The notes below the pieces were generated by a model, which worked only from the letters and a program-made list of their open reading frames with translations, did no database searches and was not told where the DNA came from. The translations under genes and the position numbers were made by a program. A DNA stretch of 64,000 nucleotides from contig CAWJEE010000027.1 in the NCBI GenBank assembly GCA_963841815.1, forward strand, positions 372,001-436,000. Direction: 5' to 3'. Source of the DNA: JAOUJD01 sp963841815 (lineage in GTDB: Bacteria > Pseudomonadota > Gammaproteobacteria > Burkholderiales > Burkholderiaceae_F). Shown piece by piece: positions 26,478 to 35,976 of this stretch; the first letter of the stretch is position 1; each line of letters opens with the position of its first letter.

Positions 26478-27395
26478 ATGGAAAGTACAGACCTGAGCGG
26501 CAAGGTCGTCGTTGTCACGGGAGCGGGCCGGGGCATCGGACGCGAGATCGCGCTGCTGTGCGGGAAACGCGGCGCGTCCGTCGTGGTGAACGATTACAGC
26601 GGTCCTGCGGGCAATTCCGATTCCGAGAAGAACCCGGCCATCGACGTCGTGGCAGAGATCCAGGCGGTGGGCGGCACGGCAATGGCGAACGGCGCCAGCA
26701 TTTCGGAGCCTGCCGGTGCGGAGTCGATCATCGACGACGCGGTCAAACACTTCGGCCGAATCGATGCGGTGGTGAACAACGCCGGGATCCTGCGGGACCG
26801 GATGTTCCACAAGATGAGCGTCGCCGAATGGCGCGACGTCATCGACGTGCACCTCAACGGCTACTTCTACGTCTCCAAGGCCGCCGCGAATCACTTCAAG
26901 GAGCAGGGTTCCGGCGCCTACGTGCACTTCACTTCGACATCGGGCCTCGTTGGCAATCTGGGCCAGGCCAACTACTCCGCGGCAAAGATGGGGATCGTCG
27001 GACTCTCCACCTCGATCGCCCTTGACCTGCAGCGGTACGGCGTTCGTTCGAATTGTGTCGCGCCCTTCGCGTGGAGCCGCATGACCGCGTCGATCCCTGC
27101 GGAGACCGAGGCCGACAAGAAGCGCGTCGAACGTCTAAAGAGCATGTCGGCGGACAAGATTGCCCCTCTTGTCGCCTTCCTCTGCTCCGATGCATCGAAG
27201 GACGTGACCGGACAGATCTTCTGTGTCCGCAAGGACGAGATCTTCCTGTTCTCGCTTCCCCGGCCCATCCGCTCGATGCACCGGGACGGTGGCTGGACGG
27301 TCGAGTCGATTGCACGAGATCTCGTTCCAGCGTTCCGCCCGAGTTTCCAGCCGCTGCAGCGTTCCAGTGACGTCTTCTCGTGGGATCCGGTGTGA
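26478..27395 (+). CDS. SDR-family 3-hydroxyacyl-CoA dehydrogenase-like protein
   Basis: 305 residues, longer than typical 250-residue SDRs, as in the dehydrogenase part of peroxisomal multifunctional enzyme type 2. TGAGRGIGREIALL is at residues 14-27, NNAGILRDRMFHKMS near 100, catalytic Ser in HFTSTSGLVG near 155 and YSAAK near 170. The following C-terminal extension replaces the usual short GG tail. It overlaps the MaoC gene by 4 bases. The pair therefore looks like a split MFE-2: hydratase 2 plus dehydrogenase for beta-oxidation of a CoA ester. Confidence 0.9.
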   Translation: MESTDLSGKVVVVTGAGRGIGREIALLCGKRGASVVVNDYSGPAGNSDSEKNPAIDVVAEIQAVGGTAMANGASISEPAGAESIIDDAVKHFGRIDAVVNNAGILRDRMFHKMSVAEWRDVIDVHLNGYFYVSKAAANHFKEQGSGAYVHFTSTSGLVGNLGQANYSAAKMGIVGLSTSIALDLQRYGVRSNCVAPFAWSRMTASIPAETEADKKRVERLKSMSADKIAPLVAFLCSDASKDVTGQIFCVRKDEIFLFSLPRPIRSMHRDGGWTVESIARDLVPAFRPSFQPLQRSSDVFSWDPV

Positions 27396-28274
27396 ACGGG
27401 TCCGTCTTCGACCCTGCGGCGTTGCTCGCGCAGCCGGCACGCGAAACAGTCGCCGACCACAGTCCGCACGACGTCATCCTCTATGCACTCGGCGTCGGCG
27501 TGGGCATCGAGAGCGCTACGTCGCCCGAGACGCTGCGCTTCGCCTACGAGCGGGACATCGCGGTCCTGCCCACGATGGCAACGGTGCTCGCCTGGCCGGG
27601 CTTCTGGATGCGCGACCCGCAGTACGGCATCGACTGGAAGCGCGTCTTGCACGGCGAGGAGTCACTCGAGGTGCACGGCGCGCTCCCGTCCGCGGGGCGC
27701 GTGCGCGGTGTCCTGCGGATGGAAGAGATCTACGATAAGGGCGCCGACAAGGGCGCGCTGCTACTCACGCGGCGCGACCTGTACGACGCCGAGACGAACC
27801 GGCTCCTCGCGACAGAGCGGCGAACGCTCTTCCTGCGGGGCGACGGCGGGCGCGGCGGTAAGTACTGGCAATCCCCCTCCGCCTCACCCGCTGCCCGCAC
27901 TGCCGTGCGACCTCAGCGTCGCGCTGCCTACGCGGCAGGATCAGGCGCTGCTTTACCGCCTGAATGGCGACCCAAATCCACTGCATGTGGACCCCGAGGT
28001 CGCGACCGCGGGCGGATTCCGGGTTCCGATCCTCCACGGCCTGTGTACGTACGGCGTCGCGGGGCGAGCACTGTTGCGCGCCCTCTGCGCCAACGACGCA
28101 GCACGGTTCCGGCGGATGGACTGCCGGTTGTCCGCGGTGGTCGAACCGGGCGACACGCTGGTCACCGATATCTGGCGCGAGGATGAGGGCCGGGCGGCGT
28201 TCCGCACGCGGGCACTCGAGCGCGATGTCGTTGTCCTCAACAACGGGCGATTCGAGTTCGCCGAGGGAGGTTAA
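27392..28274 (+). pseudogene. MaoC-family (R)-specific enoyl-CoA hydratase, one frameshift
   Basis: Two frames join near 27865 to give about 290 residues with the double hot-dog layout of MFE-2 hydratase 2. The N-terminal part has DVILYALGVGVGIE; the C-terminal part carries LNGDPNPLHVDPE and GGFRVPILHGLCTYG, which includes the hydratase Asp and His. The extra base falls in a TACTGGCAAT context between GRGGK and NPPPPHPLP. The GTG start overlaps the SDR stop (GTGA). It should hydrate a trans-2-enoyl-CoA. The break is probably a sequence error, since both parts are well conserved. Confidence 0.82.
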
Positions 28275-29731
28275 GTGGTCGGCATCGTTTCATTCGGAGC
28301 GTATGTCCCCCGCCTGCGACTGCAGCGCGCCGCCGTCGTCCAGGCGCACCAATGGTTCGCACCCGGTCTGAAGGGGCACGGTAAGGGCGAGCGTGCAATG
28401 GCCAACTGGGACGAGGACGCCATCACGATGGGAGTAGAAGCAGGACGCGACGCGACGTCGGCCGAAGAACGCCGACACCTTGCGACCCTCGTGCTGGCGT
28501 CCACGAGCGCCCCCTTCTCGGACCGTCAGAACGCGGGCGTCATCAAGGAGGCGCTCAACTTGCGCGATGACGTGCTCACGCTGGATGTCGCTGGCAGCCA
28601 GAAGGCCGGCACGGGTGCGCTGCTGCTCGCGCTGCAAGCGGCGGCTGGCGCTGCCGGATCGACGCTGTGCATTGCCTCCGAGCACCCGCGCGCCAGACCG
28701 GGCTCGGAGGCCGAACTGGTCAACGGCGACGCCGCGGCTGCCCTGCTCCTCGGCAAGGACCCGATCGCGCGATTCGTCGGCAGCCACTCGAGTTTCGATC
28801 GATTTCGTCGACCACTTCCGCGGACACGACGCCGAGTTCGATTACGCGTGGGAGGCGCGCTGGGCCCGCGATGAAGGCTACATTGGGATTGCTGGCCAGG
28901 CCGTGCGCGACACGCTCGCGAAACTCGGCCTGCAGGGCGAGGACATCGCCCACTTGATCGTCGCGATCCCGGCGAGCGGAGTCGGCGAGGCCATTGCCAA
29001 GACAGCGAAGATTCCGCGTCACCGCGTTGATGCCCTCGTTGGGGCCGGTCCTCGGTCATGCCGGTTGTGCGCAGCCGCTCGTGATGCTGGCGAAGACGCT
29101 CGCCACTGCGAAGCCCGGCGATCGGATCCTTGTCCTCGGGTTCGGCCAGGGCTGCGATGCGCTGGTCTTCGAAGCCACCGACCGGATCGCACACCACCGA
29201 ACAAAGCGTGGCGTGGATGGTTGGCTCGCGCGCCGCAAGCCCGAGACGAACTACATGAAGTTCCTCGCGTTCTCCGGCCTGCTGGAACTCGAGCGCGGCA
29301 TGCGCGCGGAGTTCGACCAGAAGCAGCCGCTGACCGCGCTCTTCCGCAACCGCAAGACGGTGCTCGGTCTCGTCGGTGCACGCGATCCCGTCTCCGGCGA
29401 GGTGCAGTTCCCGCCGACACCGATCCGGGTTGGTGCCGAGACCGCAGCCGTGACTCCACTCGAGGAGTACCCGTTGGCGGACCGGCCGGCCCGGGTACTG
29501 ACCTACACAGCCGACAACCTCACCTACACGCCCGATCCTCCCAGTTGCTACGGAATGATCGAGTTCGAAGGCGGCGGCCGCATGCTCGCCGAGTTCACGG
29601 ATGTGGATCCAGCCGCGGTTGAAGTCTGTCTGTCGATGCGCATGAGTTTCCGCATCAAGGCGATCGACGAGCGGCGCGCGTTCACCAAGTACTTCTGGAA
29701 GGCCACGCCCTCGGAGGAGCGGTCATCATGA
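28275..29731 (+). pseudogene. HMG-CoA-synthase-like protein fused to a DUF35 OB-fold domain, two frameshifts
   Basis: Three frames join (breaks near 28794 in a T run and 29042 in a G run, each one extra base) into about 485 residues. Residues 1-360 follow archaeal-type HMG-CoA synthase: GIVSFGAYVPRLRL, NWDEDAITMGVEA, then VLTLDVAGSQKAGTG, where the catalytic Cys of the family's FACKAGT block is Gln109. The final 110 residues are a DUF35-type OB-fold with LTYTPDPPSCYGMIEFEGGGR. The zinc-ribbon cysteines of free DUF35 proteins are not seen. It starts at GTG right after the MaoC stop and overlaps the thiolase by 4 bases. Standard HMG-CoA synthesis is unlikely without the Cys. Confidence 0.82.
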
Positions 29732-30936
29732 GCAAGGGCATCAAGGACAAGGTCGCGATCCTCGGCATGGGGTGCGCGAAGTTCGGGGAACGCTGGGACG
29801 ATGACGCCGAAGACCTGATGGTCGAGGCGTACACCGAGGCGCTCGCAGACGCGGGCATCGAGACGTCCCAGATCGACGCCGCCTGGCTTTCGGTCGGCTT
29901 CGACGCCATGAACATCGGCCCGTCGGGCATTCCGCTCGCGATGGCCCTGCGGCTGCACAACGTCCCGGTCACGAAGGTCGAGAACTACTGCGCCTCCGGC
30001 ACCGAAGCCCTGCGCGGCGCCGCCTATGCAGTCGCCTCGGGTGCTGCAGACATTGCTTTGGCGCTCGGCGTCGAAAAGCTGAAGGACACCGGCTACGGCG
30101 GCCTTCCGGTTCGAACGCGTGGAACGATGTACGACATGATTGGCGTCGTCGGTTCGGCTCCTGGCAACTTCGCGCAACTGGCGGGTGCCTACCGCGCGAA
30201 GCACGGCATCGCGAAGGACGACCTGAAGCGCGCCATGGCACATGTTTCGGTCAAGAGCCATGCCAACGGCGCGAAGAATCCCAAGGCGCACCTGCGCAAG
30301 CCCGTCGACATGGAGACCGTGCTGAAGGCTCCCATCATCGCCGAGCCGCTCGGCCTGTACGACTGCTGCGGGGTCTCTGACGGTGCGGCCTGCGCGATCG
30401 TGACGACGCCGGAGATCGCCCGCAGCCTCGGCAAGGGCGCTGATCTCGTGACGATCAAGTCCCTGCAACTCGCCGTATCGAACGGCTGGGAATTGCAGGG
30501 ATCGGGCTGGGACGGCAGCTACTTGCACACGACCCGTATCGCGGCGCGCCGCGCCTACGAGGAAGCCGGCGTCACGAAGCCGCGCGAACAGATCAGCCTG
30601 ATGGAAGTGCACGACTGTTTTTCCATCACGGAGCTGGTGACGATGGAGGATCTGCACATCAGCGAGCCCGGTCAGGGCTGGCGCGATGTGCTGGACGGCG
30701 CGTTCGACGCCGACGGCAAGATTCCCTGCCAGATCGACGGCGGACTGAAGTGCTTCGGCCATCCAATCGGCGCGTCCGGCCTTCGCATGATCTACGAGAA
30801 CTACCTGCAGCTGCTCGGACGCGCGGGCGAGCGGCAGCGCAAGTCACCGCCGGTCCTCGGACTGTCCCACAACCTCGGCGGCATGCCGAACCAGAACGTG
30901 AGCGCCGTCGCGATCGTCGGCTTGCAGGGAGCCTGA
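29728..30936 (+). CDS. thiolase / SCP-x-type acyl-CoA acetyltransferase
   Basis: 402 residues. The nucleophilic Cys88 is in VENYCASGTEAL, the catalytic His in EVHDCFSITELV and the GHPIGASGLRMI block near residue 345, with the C-terminal SHNLGGMPNQN typical of SCP-x/archaeal thiolases in place of the CxG motif of degradative thiolases. It overlaps the HMG-CoA-synthase-like/DUF35 gene by 4 bases. In archaea thiolase, HMG-CoA synthase and DUF35 form one complex; the same three modules are adjacent here. It may cleave or form a 3-oxoacyl-CoA at the end of this pathway. Confidence 0.9.
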   Translation: MSKGIKDKVAILGMGCAKFGERWDDDAEDLMVEAYTEALADAGIETSQIDAAWLSVGFDAMNIGPSGIPLAMALRLHNVPVTKVENYCASGTEALRGAAYAVASGAADIALALGVEKLKDTGYGGLPVRTRGTMYDMIGVVGSAPGNFAQLAGAYRAKHGIAKDDLKRAMAHVSVKSHANGAKNPKAHLRKPVDMETVLKAPIIAEPLGLYDCCGVSDGAACAIVTTPEIARSLGKGADLVTIKSLQLAVSNGWELQGSGWDGSYLHTTRIAARRAYEEAGVTKPREQISLMEVHDCFSITELVTMEDLHISEPGQGWRDVLDGAFDADGKIPCQIDGGLKCFGHPIGASGLRMIYENYLQLLGRAGERQRKSPPVLGLSHNLGGMPNQNVSAVAIVGLQGA

Positions 30937-30937
30937 A

Positions 30938-32104
30938 GTGATCGACAGCGCGAGCCTGGAGCAGTTTCTCGACTCGGTCCGGCGCTATGTGCGCGAGCGG
31001 CTCGTTCCGCTGGAGGCGCAGGTCGCGGAGGAGGACCGCGTCCCCGAGCGCGTGATCCAGGAGTTTCGGGACATGGGCCTGTTCGGGCTGAGCACGCCCG
31101 AGCCGTACGGGGGTCTCGGCCTGCGGTGCCAGGAGGAGATCGAGATCCTCATGGAGTTGAGCTGGGCGTCAGCGGCCTTTCGCACGCTCATCGGCATCAA
31201 CCTCGGGCTCGGCTCGCAAGGCATCCTCATCGACGGCACCGACGCGCAGAAGCGCGACTGGCTACCCCGCATCGCCTCCGGAGAGACGATCACCGGCTTC
31301 TGCCTGACCGAGCCCGACTCCGGCTCGGACAGCGCTGCGCTGCGCACACGCGCCGTCAAGGACGGCGATGAGTACGTGATCACTGGGAACAAGCGCTACA
31401 TCACGAACGCCCCACTCGCCGGGCTGTTCATCGTGATGGCACGAACGAATCCCGACCGCCTGCCGAAGAACGCACATGTCACGGCCTTCCTCGTGCCAGC
31501 CGATGCGCCGGGCGTCACCATCGGCCCCCACGACAGGAAGATGGGCCACGCCGGAGCGTGGTCCGCGGACGTGCACTTCGACGCCGTCCGCGTACCGGGG
31601 TCCGCGATCATCGGCGGCGTGGAAGGCCGCGGGTTCGCGACTGCCATGAAGTGCCTCGATCGCGGCCGCATCAACATTGCCTCGGTGTGCGTCGGGCAGG
31701 CACGCCGCATCCTGCACGAAGCCACGCGATACGCCGTCGAACGCCACCAGTTCGACCAGGCGATCGCCGAATTCCAGTTGATCCAAGCCATGCTGGCGGA
31801 CAGCCAGGCAGACCTCTACGCGGCGGAGTGCATGGTGCGCGATGTCGCGCGCCGATACGACTCGGGCGAACGCGTGTCGCTCGAGGCGTCATGCGCCAAG
31901 ATGTTCGCCTCCGAGATGGTCGGTCGCATCGCGGATCGGGCAGTGCAGATCCACGGGGGCGCCGGCTACATGCGCGACAGTGCTGTGGAGCGCTTCTACC
32001 GCGACGTTCGGCTGTTCCGCATCTACGAAGGCACCACCCAGATCCAGCAACTCATCATCGGACGCGAACTGGCGAAGCGCATGGGCGCCGAACTGGGTCG
32101 CTAG
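30938..32104 (+). CDS. acyl-CoA dehydrogenase
   Basis: 388 residues from GTG, 1 base after the thiolase stop. FAD-binding and substrate motifs: GFCLTEPDSGSDSAAL near residue 125, YITNAPLAGLFIVMA, GRGFATAMKCLDRGRI near 230 and the catalytic Glu in RIYEGTTQIQQLI near 370. It would introduce the 2,3-double bond ahead of the MaoC hydratase encoded upstream. Electron-transfer flavoprotein genes are not in the window. Confidence 0.92.
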   Translation: MIDSASLEQFLDSVRRYVRERLVPLEAQVAEEDRVPERVIQEFRDMGLFGLSTPEPYGGLGLRCQEEIEILMELSWASAAFRTLIGINLGLGSQGILIDGTDAQKRDWLPRIASGETITGFCLTEPDSGSDSAALRTRAVKDGDEYVITGNKRYITNAPLAGLFIVMARTNPDRLPKNAHVTAFLVPADAPGVTIGPHDRKMGHAGAWSADVHFDAVRVPGSAIIGGVEGRGFATAMKCLDRGRINIASVCVGQARRILHEATRYAVERHQFDQAIAEFQLIQAMLADSQADLYAAECMVRDVARRYDSGERVSLEASCAKMFASEMVGRIADRAVQIHGGAGYMRDSAVERFYRDVRLFRIYEGTTQIQQLIIGRELAKRMGAELGR

Positions 32105-32114
32105 GCAGGACGAC

Positions 32115-32867
32115 ATGGACCTCGAACTCACTGACCGGATCGCGATCGTCACCGGGGCGGCGCGGGGGCTAGGCGCGGCGATCGCCGAACGGCTCTGCCT
32201 CGAAGGCGCAAAGGTTGCCGTCGTCGACCGCGATGCGAACGGCGCGGAGGCCTGTGCACGGCTCCTGACCGAACGTGGCCTCCACGCCTTTGCGTACGGC
32301 GTCGACGTTGCCGAGGAGGCATCGGTCCGGCAGATGGTCGATGTGGTGGCCGAACGCTGGGGGACAGTGCACGTCCTCGTGAACAATGCGGGGTTCACGC
32401 GCGACATGCGGATCACGAAGATGGGCGTCGAGGACTGGGACGCCGTGGTGGACGTCATACTGAAGGGTGCGTTCCTCTGCACCCGCGCCGTCCTGCCATT
32501 CATGACGCGCGAGGAGCAGCGCTGGGGCCGCATCGTCAACATCTCGTCGCGCGCTCACCTAGGCAACCCCGGGCAGGCGAACTACTCGGCAGCGAAGGCG
32601 GGCCTCATCGGCTTCACCCGCGCGATGTCATTGGAGAACGGGCGCTTCGGCGTCACGGTGAACGCGGTGGCGCCGGGAATCATCGATACACAAGCGGTGC
32701 GCGACCTGCCCCACTATCAGAAGGTGCGGGAGAACGCGGAGAAGAACACGCCGGTTCCGCGCATCGGCCAGCCCGAAGACGTTGCCGACGTCGTCGCCTT
32801 CCTGGCGTCGGCCCGCGCGTCCTACGTGAGCGGAGACGTCCTCCACGTCTCCGGCGGGCGCTACTGA
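32115..32867 (+). CDS. SDR-family oxidoreductase, FabG-like
   Basis: 250 residues with a complete SDR active site: TGAARGLGAAIAERL at 13-27, NNAGFTRDMRITKM near 90, Ser in NISSRAHLGNPGQ near 143 and YSAAK near 158. The tail SYVSGDVLHVSGGRY is standard. Spacing from the dehydrogenase is 10 bases. Likely a 3-oxoacyl or 3-hydroxyacyl-CoA reductase/dehydrogenase and the last gene of this operon; it converges with the aldolase gene and the two overlap by 7 bases. Confidence 0.9.
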   Translation: MDLELTDRIAIVTGAARGLGAAIAERLCLEGAKVAVVDRDANGAEACARLLTERGLHAFAYGVDVAEEASVRQMVDVVAERWGTVHVLVNNAGFTRDMRITKMGVEDWDAVVDVILKGAFLCTRAVLPFMTREEQRWGRIVNISSRAHLGNPGQANYSAAKAGLIGFTRAMSLENGRFGVTVNAVAPGIIDTQAVRDLPHYQKVRENAEKNTPVPRIGQPEDVADVVAFLASARASYVSGDVLHVSGGRY

Positions 32868-33662
32868 CGCCCGGCGGTGCGCGCCGCGTCGTCGCGCACG
32901 CGCACGGCACCACGGCAGGCGTTCATGAACACGGCGACGTCGGCGCTGAAGCTCAGCATCTGCACGCCGAAGTTGATCAGCTCGACTGCGTAGGCGTTGT
33001 CGATCGTGGCGCCGACAGTCGTCATGACGAACTTCCCGCGCATGGCCGCGGCCGCGACGACGTCGCGCAGGACCTGGGCCATGCGCGGGTGCCGATAGTC
33101 GGCGCCACCGAGCCCGAGCGAAATCGACAGATCGAACGGGCCGACGAACACCACCTCGACACCGTCGAGGTCGAGAATCGCTTCGATCTCATCGAGCGCG
33201 GACGGCGTCCTCCACCAGCGGAATCACCAATACGCTTTCGTTGGCACGACGGGCGTGCGACTCCCAATCTTCCGGAAGGTAGCCCGCCGAGCGGACCACG
33301 GGACAGGCGCCGCGGCGGCCTTGCGGTGCGTACCTGCACGCGGCGACCGCTGCGCGGCACCGCTCCGTGGAGGCGTGCGGAAGAACGATGCCCGCGGCGC
33401 CGACGTCGAGCGCTCGACTGATCGTCAGCGGCTCGAGCTCCGGCACGCGCACGAGGGGCGTTATTCCCGTCGCATCGGCTGCGCGCACGAGTTGCGTGAG
33501 GGTTTCCAGACCGGTCGGGCAGTGTTCCATGTCGACCACGACGAAATCCATGCCTGCATGGCCCATCGCTTCGACGAGGACCGGACTCGCGGAGAACGAC
33601 TGCATGCCTGCAATGACACGGCCTGCTCGGAGCTGCTGGAGAATGGTTGGGCGATCGATCAT
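32861..33662 (-). pseudogene. HpcH/HpaI-family aldolase, one frameshift
   Basis: Joining two minus-strand frames near 33200 gives about 265 residues of the class II 2-keto-acid aldolase family (HpaI/GarL type). The first part has MDFVVVDMEHCP with the metal-site region, LVRVPELEPLTISRALDVGAAGIVLPH and ends at PLVEDAV; the second resumes with ALDEIEAILDLDGVEVVFVGPFDLS, the metal/substrate motif. One extra base in the GTCCGCG context accounts for the break. It is the last gene of the long minus-strand operon, so retro-aldol cleavage of a 2-keto-hydroxy acid to pyruvate or similar is a likely end reaction. Confidence 0.8.
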
Positions 33663-33666
33663 TGGA

Positions 33667-35055
33667 TCAGGCTCCAGCAGGCGCGCGAAATGGACCTGCG
33701 ATCAGATGGAAGAGCGATTGCAGCGAAGTGGCGGCGGCGAGGCCGAGGACCTCCTCCTCGATGGCGGCGACTCGCTCGTGCTCCATCAAAGCCGATGCCG
33801 ACTCGATGAAACGCTGCCGGACCCGCTCGGCGGTGACCGGAGGTACTTCGTCGACGCGCCCGGTCAGAGCAGTACCGTTGCACAGCGTCACCTCGACCTC
33901 GGCGCCCTGCTTCGCTGGATACGCCGCACTGAATGTGGCGGCTTCTGAGATTCGCACTTTGGCGAGAAGCGACGTCGTTCGCGGCTCGTCGTACTCCGCG
34001 AAGTTGCGGTCATTGAGCCGCCCCTGCGCCAGCACTGAGGCCACTGTGAACTGCAGACTCATCCGCGCTTGCTGGATGCCCCGGATCGGTCCCGGATCAT
34101 TGCAGCCCGGATAGGCGATCGCCGAGGCGAAGGTCCGAAGATCGATCCGCTCCACGTCCTCGGGGTGCAGTGCGCCGTGCTTCTCGACGCACCGGAGCGC
34201 CGCGAACGCCGCCGCCTGCACGAACACACACGCGGGCACGGCTTTGAAGTCCACGTACTCGATCTCGTACCGGTCGCTCCAGCGCGCCAGGAACTGGTCG
34301 GCCTTCGTGATGTCGCCGAACGCAGCCAGCAGGCCGCCTGGCCCCTCGAGGATGGAGGGCGACGAGGTCGCGCCCTCGCGCGCTAGCAGTGCAGCGCCGA
34401 CGGCCGCCCGCGCCGCGTTCGCGGGTTGGTACAGCAGGTCCATGTCGCCCGTGTGGGCCCATTCCATCAGGCCAGAGGCCGTATTCGCCGAGATCGAGAG
34501 CGCATGTGTCGCTTCGCGGGGAGACAGTCCCAGAGCCTTGGCGGCGACGATCGCTCCGCCGATCGAGCCCAGCACCGAGGTCGCGCGATGGTGGCGCATG
34601 AAGGCATCGTTGACGAGGATCCGCCCCACGCGACCCTCGGCCTCGTAGCCGGCGATGCAGGCGGAGAGAAACTCCCGGCCGCCGACCGGACGGATCGAGG
34701 CGCAGGCGAGTGCGACGGGGAACACGACCGGGCCGATGTGCGAGGTGATCGCGGGATGCATGTCCGTCCTGGACGCCGAGACGGCCATCACACTGTTCGT
34801 GTACGCGGCCTCAGTGGGCGTGACCCGGATCGAAGTTCCGACGAGAAATGCGCCGTTTTCCGTTGGCCACTGCGCCGCCGCGGCGATCGCCTGTTGCGCC
34901 CATGGAAACTGTTGGCCGGCAAAGCAGCAGGACAGGTAGTCGAGCAGGCACAAGGCGGCCTTTCCGAGCGTTCGGTCGTCGAGGGAACCGGCGTCCAATG
35001 CCATCAGTTCCCCGACCAGGGTACTGGTCACTCCAGTCGGCCGCTCCCCGCTCAT
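33667..35055 (-). CDS. MmgE/PrpD family protein
   Basis: About 462 residues starting MSGERPTGVTSTL. This ATG overlaps the dioxygenase stop (ATGA), so the longer upstream frame is rejected. MmgE/PrpD landmarks: LLDYLSCCFAGQQF near residue 35, SRTDMHPAITSHIGPVVFPVALA near 90, KALGLSPREATHALSIS near 170 and AVPACVFVQAAAFA near 270. Characterised members dehydrate 2-methylcitrate or cis-/trans-aconitate-like acids or isomerise them. With LeuCD-like and isocitrate-lyase-like genes in the same operon it may act on a methylcitrate- or alkylmalate-like intermediate. Confidence 0.88.
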   Translation of the reverse strand: MSGERPTGVTSTLVGELMALDAGSLDDRTLGKAALCLLDYLSCCFAGQQFPWAQQAIAAAAQWPTENGAFLVGTSIRVTPTEAAYTNSVMAVSASRTDMHPAITSHIGPVVFPVALACASIRPVGGREFLSACIAGYEAEGRVGRILVNDAFMRHHRATSVLGSIGGAIVAAKALGLSPREATHALSISANTASGLMEWAHTGDMDLLYQPANAARAAVGAALLAREGATSSPSILEGPGGLLAAFGDITKADQFLARWSDRYEIEYVDFKAVPACVFVQAAAFAALRCVEKHGALHPEDVERIDLRTFASAIAYPGCNDPGPIRGIQQARMSLQFTVASVLAQGRLNDRNFAEYDEPRTTSLLAKVRISEAATFSAAYPAKQGAEVEVTLCNGTALTGRVDEVPPVTAERVRQRFIESASALMEHERVAAIEEEVLGLAAATSLQSLFHLIAGPFRAPAGA

Positions 35056-35963
35056 GCCATGGTGGCAGCGGCCGGCGCCCGTTCCGGAATGTCGGCGAGG
35101 CGAGCGAGCATTTCGGGCGTCGCAAAGCGGCCCGACGCTTCCCCGAGTAGCGTCGTGCGATACATCTTGCGCGGCACGTTGAGGTCGTAGTCGTCCAACG
35201 CAAGGTGCATCGTGCACCGATTGTCCCAAGCCAGGACATCACCGACCTGCCAGCGGTGCCTGTAGGTGAATTCCGGCCGCACGGAGTGCTGATACAGGTA
35301 CTGCAGCAAGGGCTGGGCCTCGTCCTCGGTCATCCCGGCGATGCCGATCGTGGTCATCTCGCTGACGTAAAGCGCCTTGCGTCCGGTCTCCGGATGGATG
35401 CGCACCACAGGATGTACGACCGGCGGATTGCGACGGCGCACATCCGCAAGGTCGGCCGGATCGCGGCCCCGAAGCTGGCGCGCCACAGTCATGTCGTGGA
35501 TCGCTTCCAGCGGGTCGATGATCTTCTTCATCGTCTCCGATAGCGTCTCGTACGCCAGGTACATGTTGGTGAACATCGTGTCGCCGCCGACGGGCGGGAT
35601 GACCTCCGAGCGCAGCAGCGAGGCACGCGCCGGCCGCAGCGTCGTCGATAGGTCGGAGTGCCACTGTCGACCCACGGGCTGGGGGCGTCCGCCCACCTCC
35701 TGATTGGTGACCAGGAGGATTTCATGATGGTCCGGGTGGCGATAGCGCGGAATCGTGCGGTGGTCGTCGAGTTCACCGAAACGCCGGCTGAACGCGACGT
35801 GCTGTGCGTGGTCGAGCGATTGACCGCGGAAGAGCAGCACGAGGTGCTGTCTCCACGCCTCTTCGATCTCGGCGAACGCCGCGTCGCCCATCGGCTCCGA
35901 CAGGTTCACGCCCACGACTTCCGCGCCCAAACCCGCCGCCAATCTGCGAATCTCGATCTTCAC
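35052..35963 (-). CDS. TauD/TfdA-family 2-oxoglutarate-dependent dioxygenase, copy A
   Basis: 303 residues. The iron triad is visible as His102 and Asp104 in RQWHSDLST and His253 in NRCTMHLALDDYD, with Arg in VPRKMYRTTLLGE as the 2-oxoglutarate partner. The DDHRTIPRYRHPDH segment precedes the core. The family hydroxylates alpha-carbon-heteroatom bonds (taurine, 2,4-D, alkyl sulfates and others) using Fe(II), O2 and 2-oxoglutarate. Start 35963 gives MKIEIRRLAAGLGAEVVGVNL, a typical N-terminus. Adjacent to a sulfonate/taurine-type importer, a heteroatom-linked substrate is reasonable. Confidence 0.9.
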   Translation of the reverse strand: MKIEIRRLAAGLGAEVVGVNLSEPMGDAAFAEIEEAWRQHLVLLFRGQSLDHAQHVAFSRRFGELDDHRTIPRYRHPDHHEILLVTNQEVGGRPQPVGRQWHSDLSTTLRPARASLLRSEVIPPVGGDTMFTNMYLAYETLSETMKKIIDPLEAIHDMTVARQLRGRDPADLADVRRRNPPVVHPVVRIHPETGRKALYVSEMTTIGIAGMTEDEAQPLLQYLYQHSVRPEFTYRHRWQVGDVLAWDNRCTMHLALDDYDLNVPRKMYRTTLLGEASGRFATPEMLARLADIPERAPAAATMA

Positions 35964-35976
35964 GGTTCAAAACTCC

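Noticed and set aside
28480..29622. A separate 380-residue protein inside the HMG-CoA-synthase-like gene
   Set aside because: Only its middle part matches the family; the ends are shadow sequence. It is one segment of the frameshifted gene, not an extra gene.
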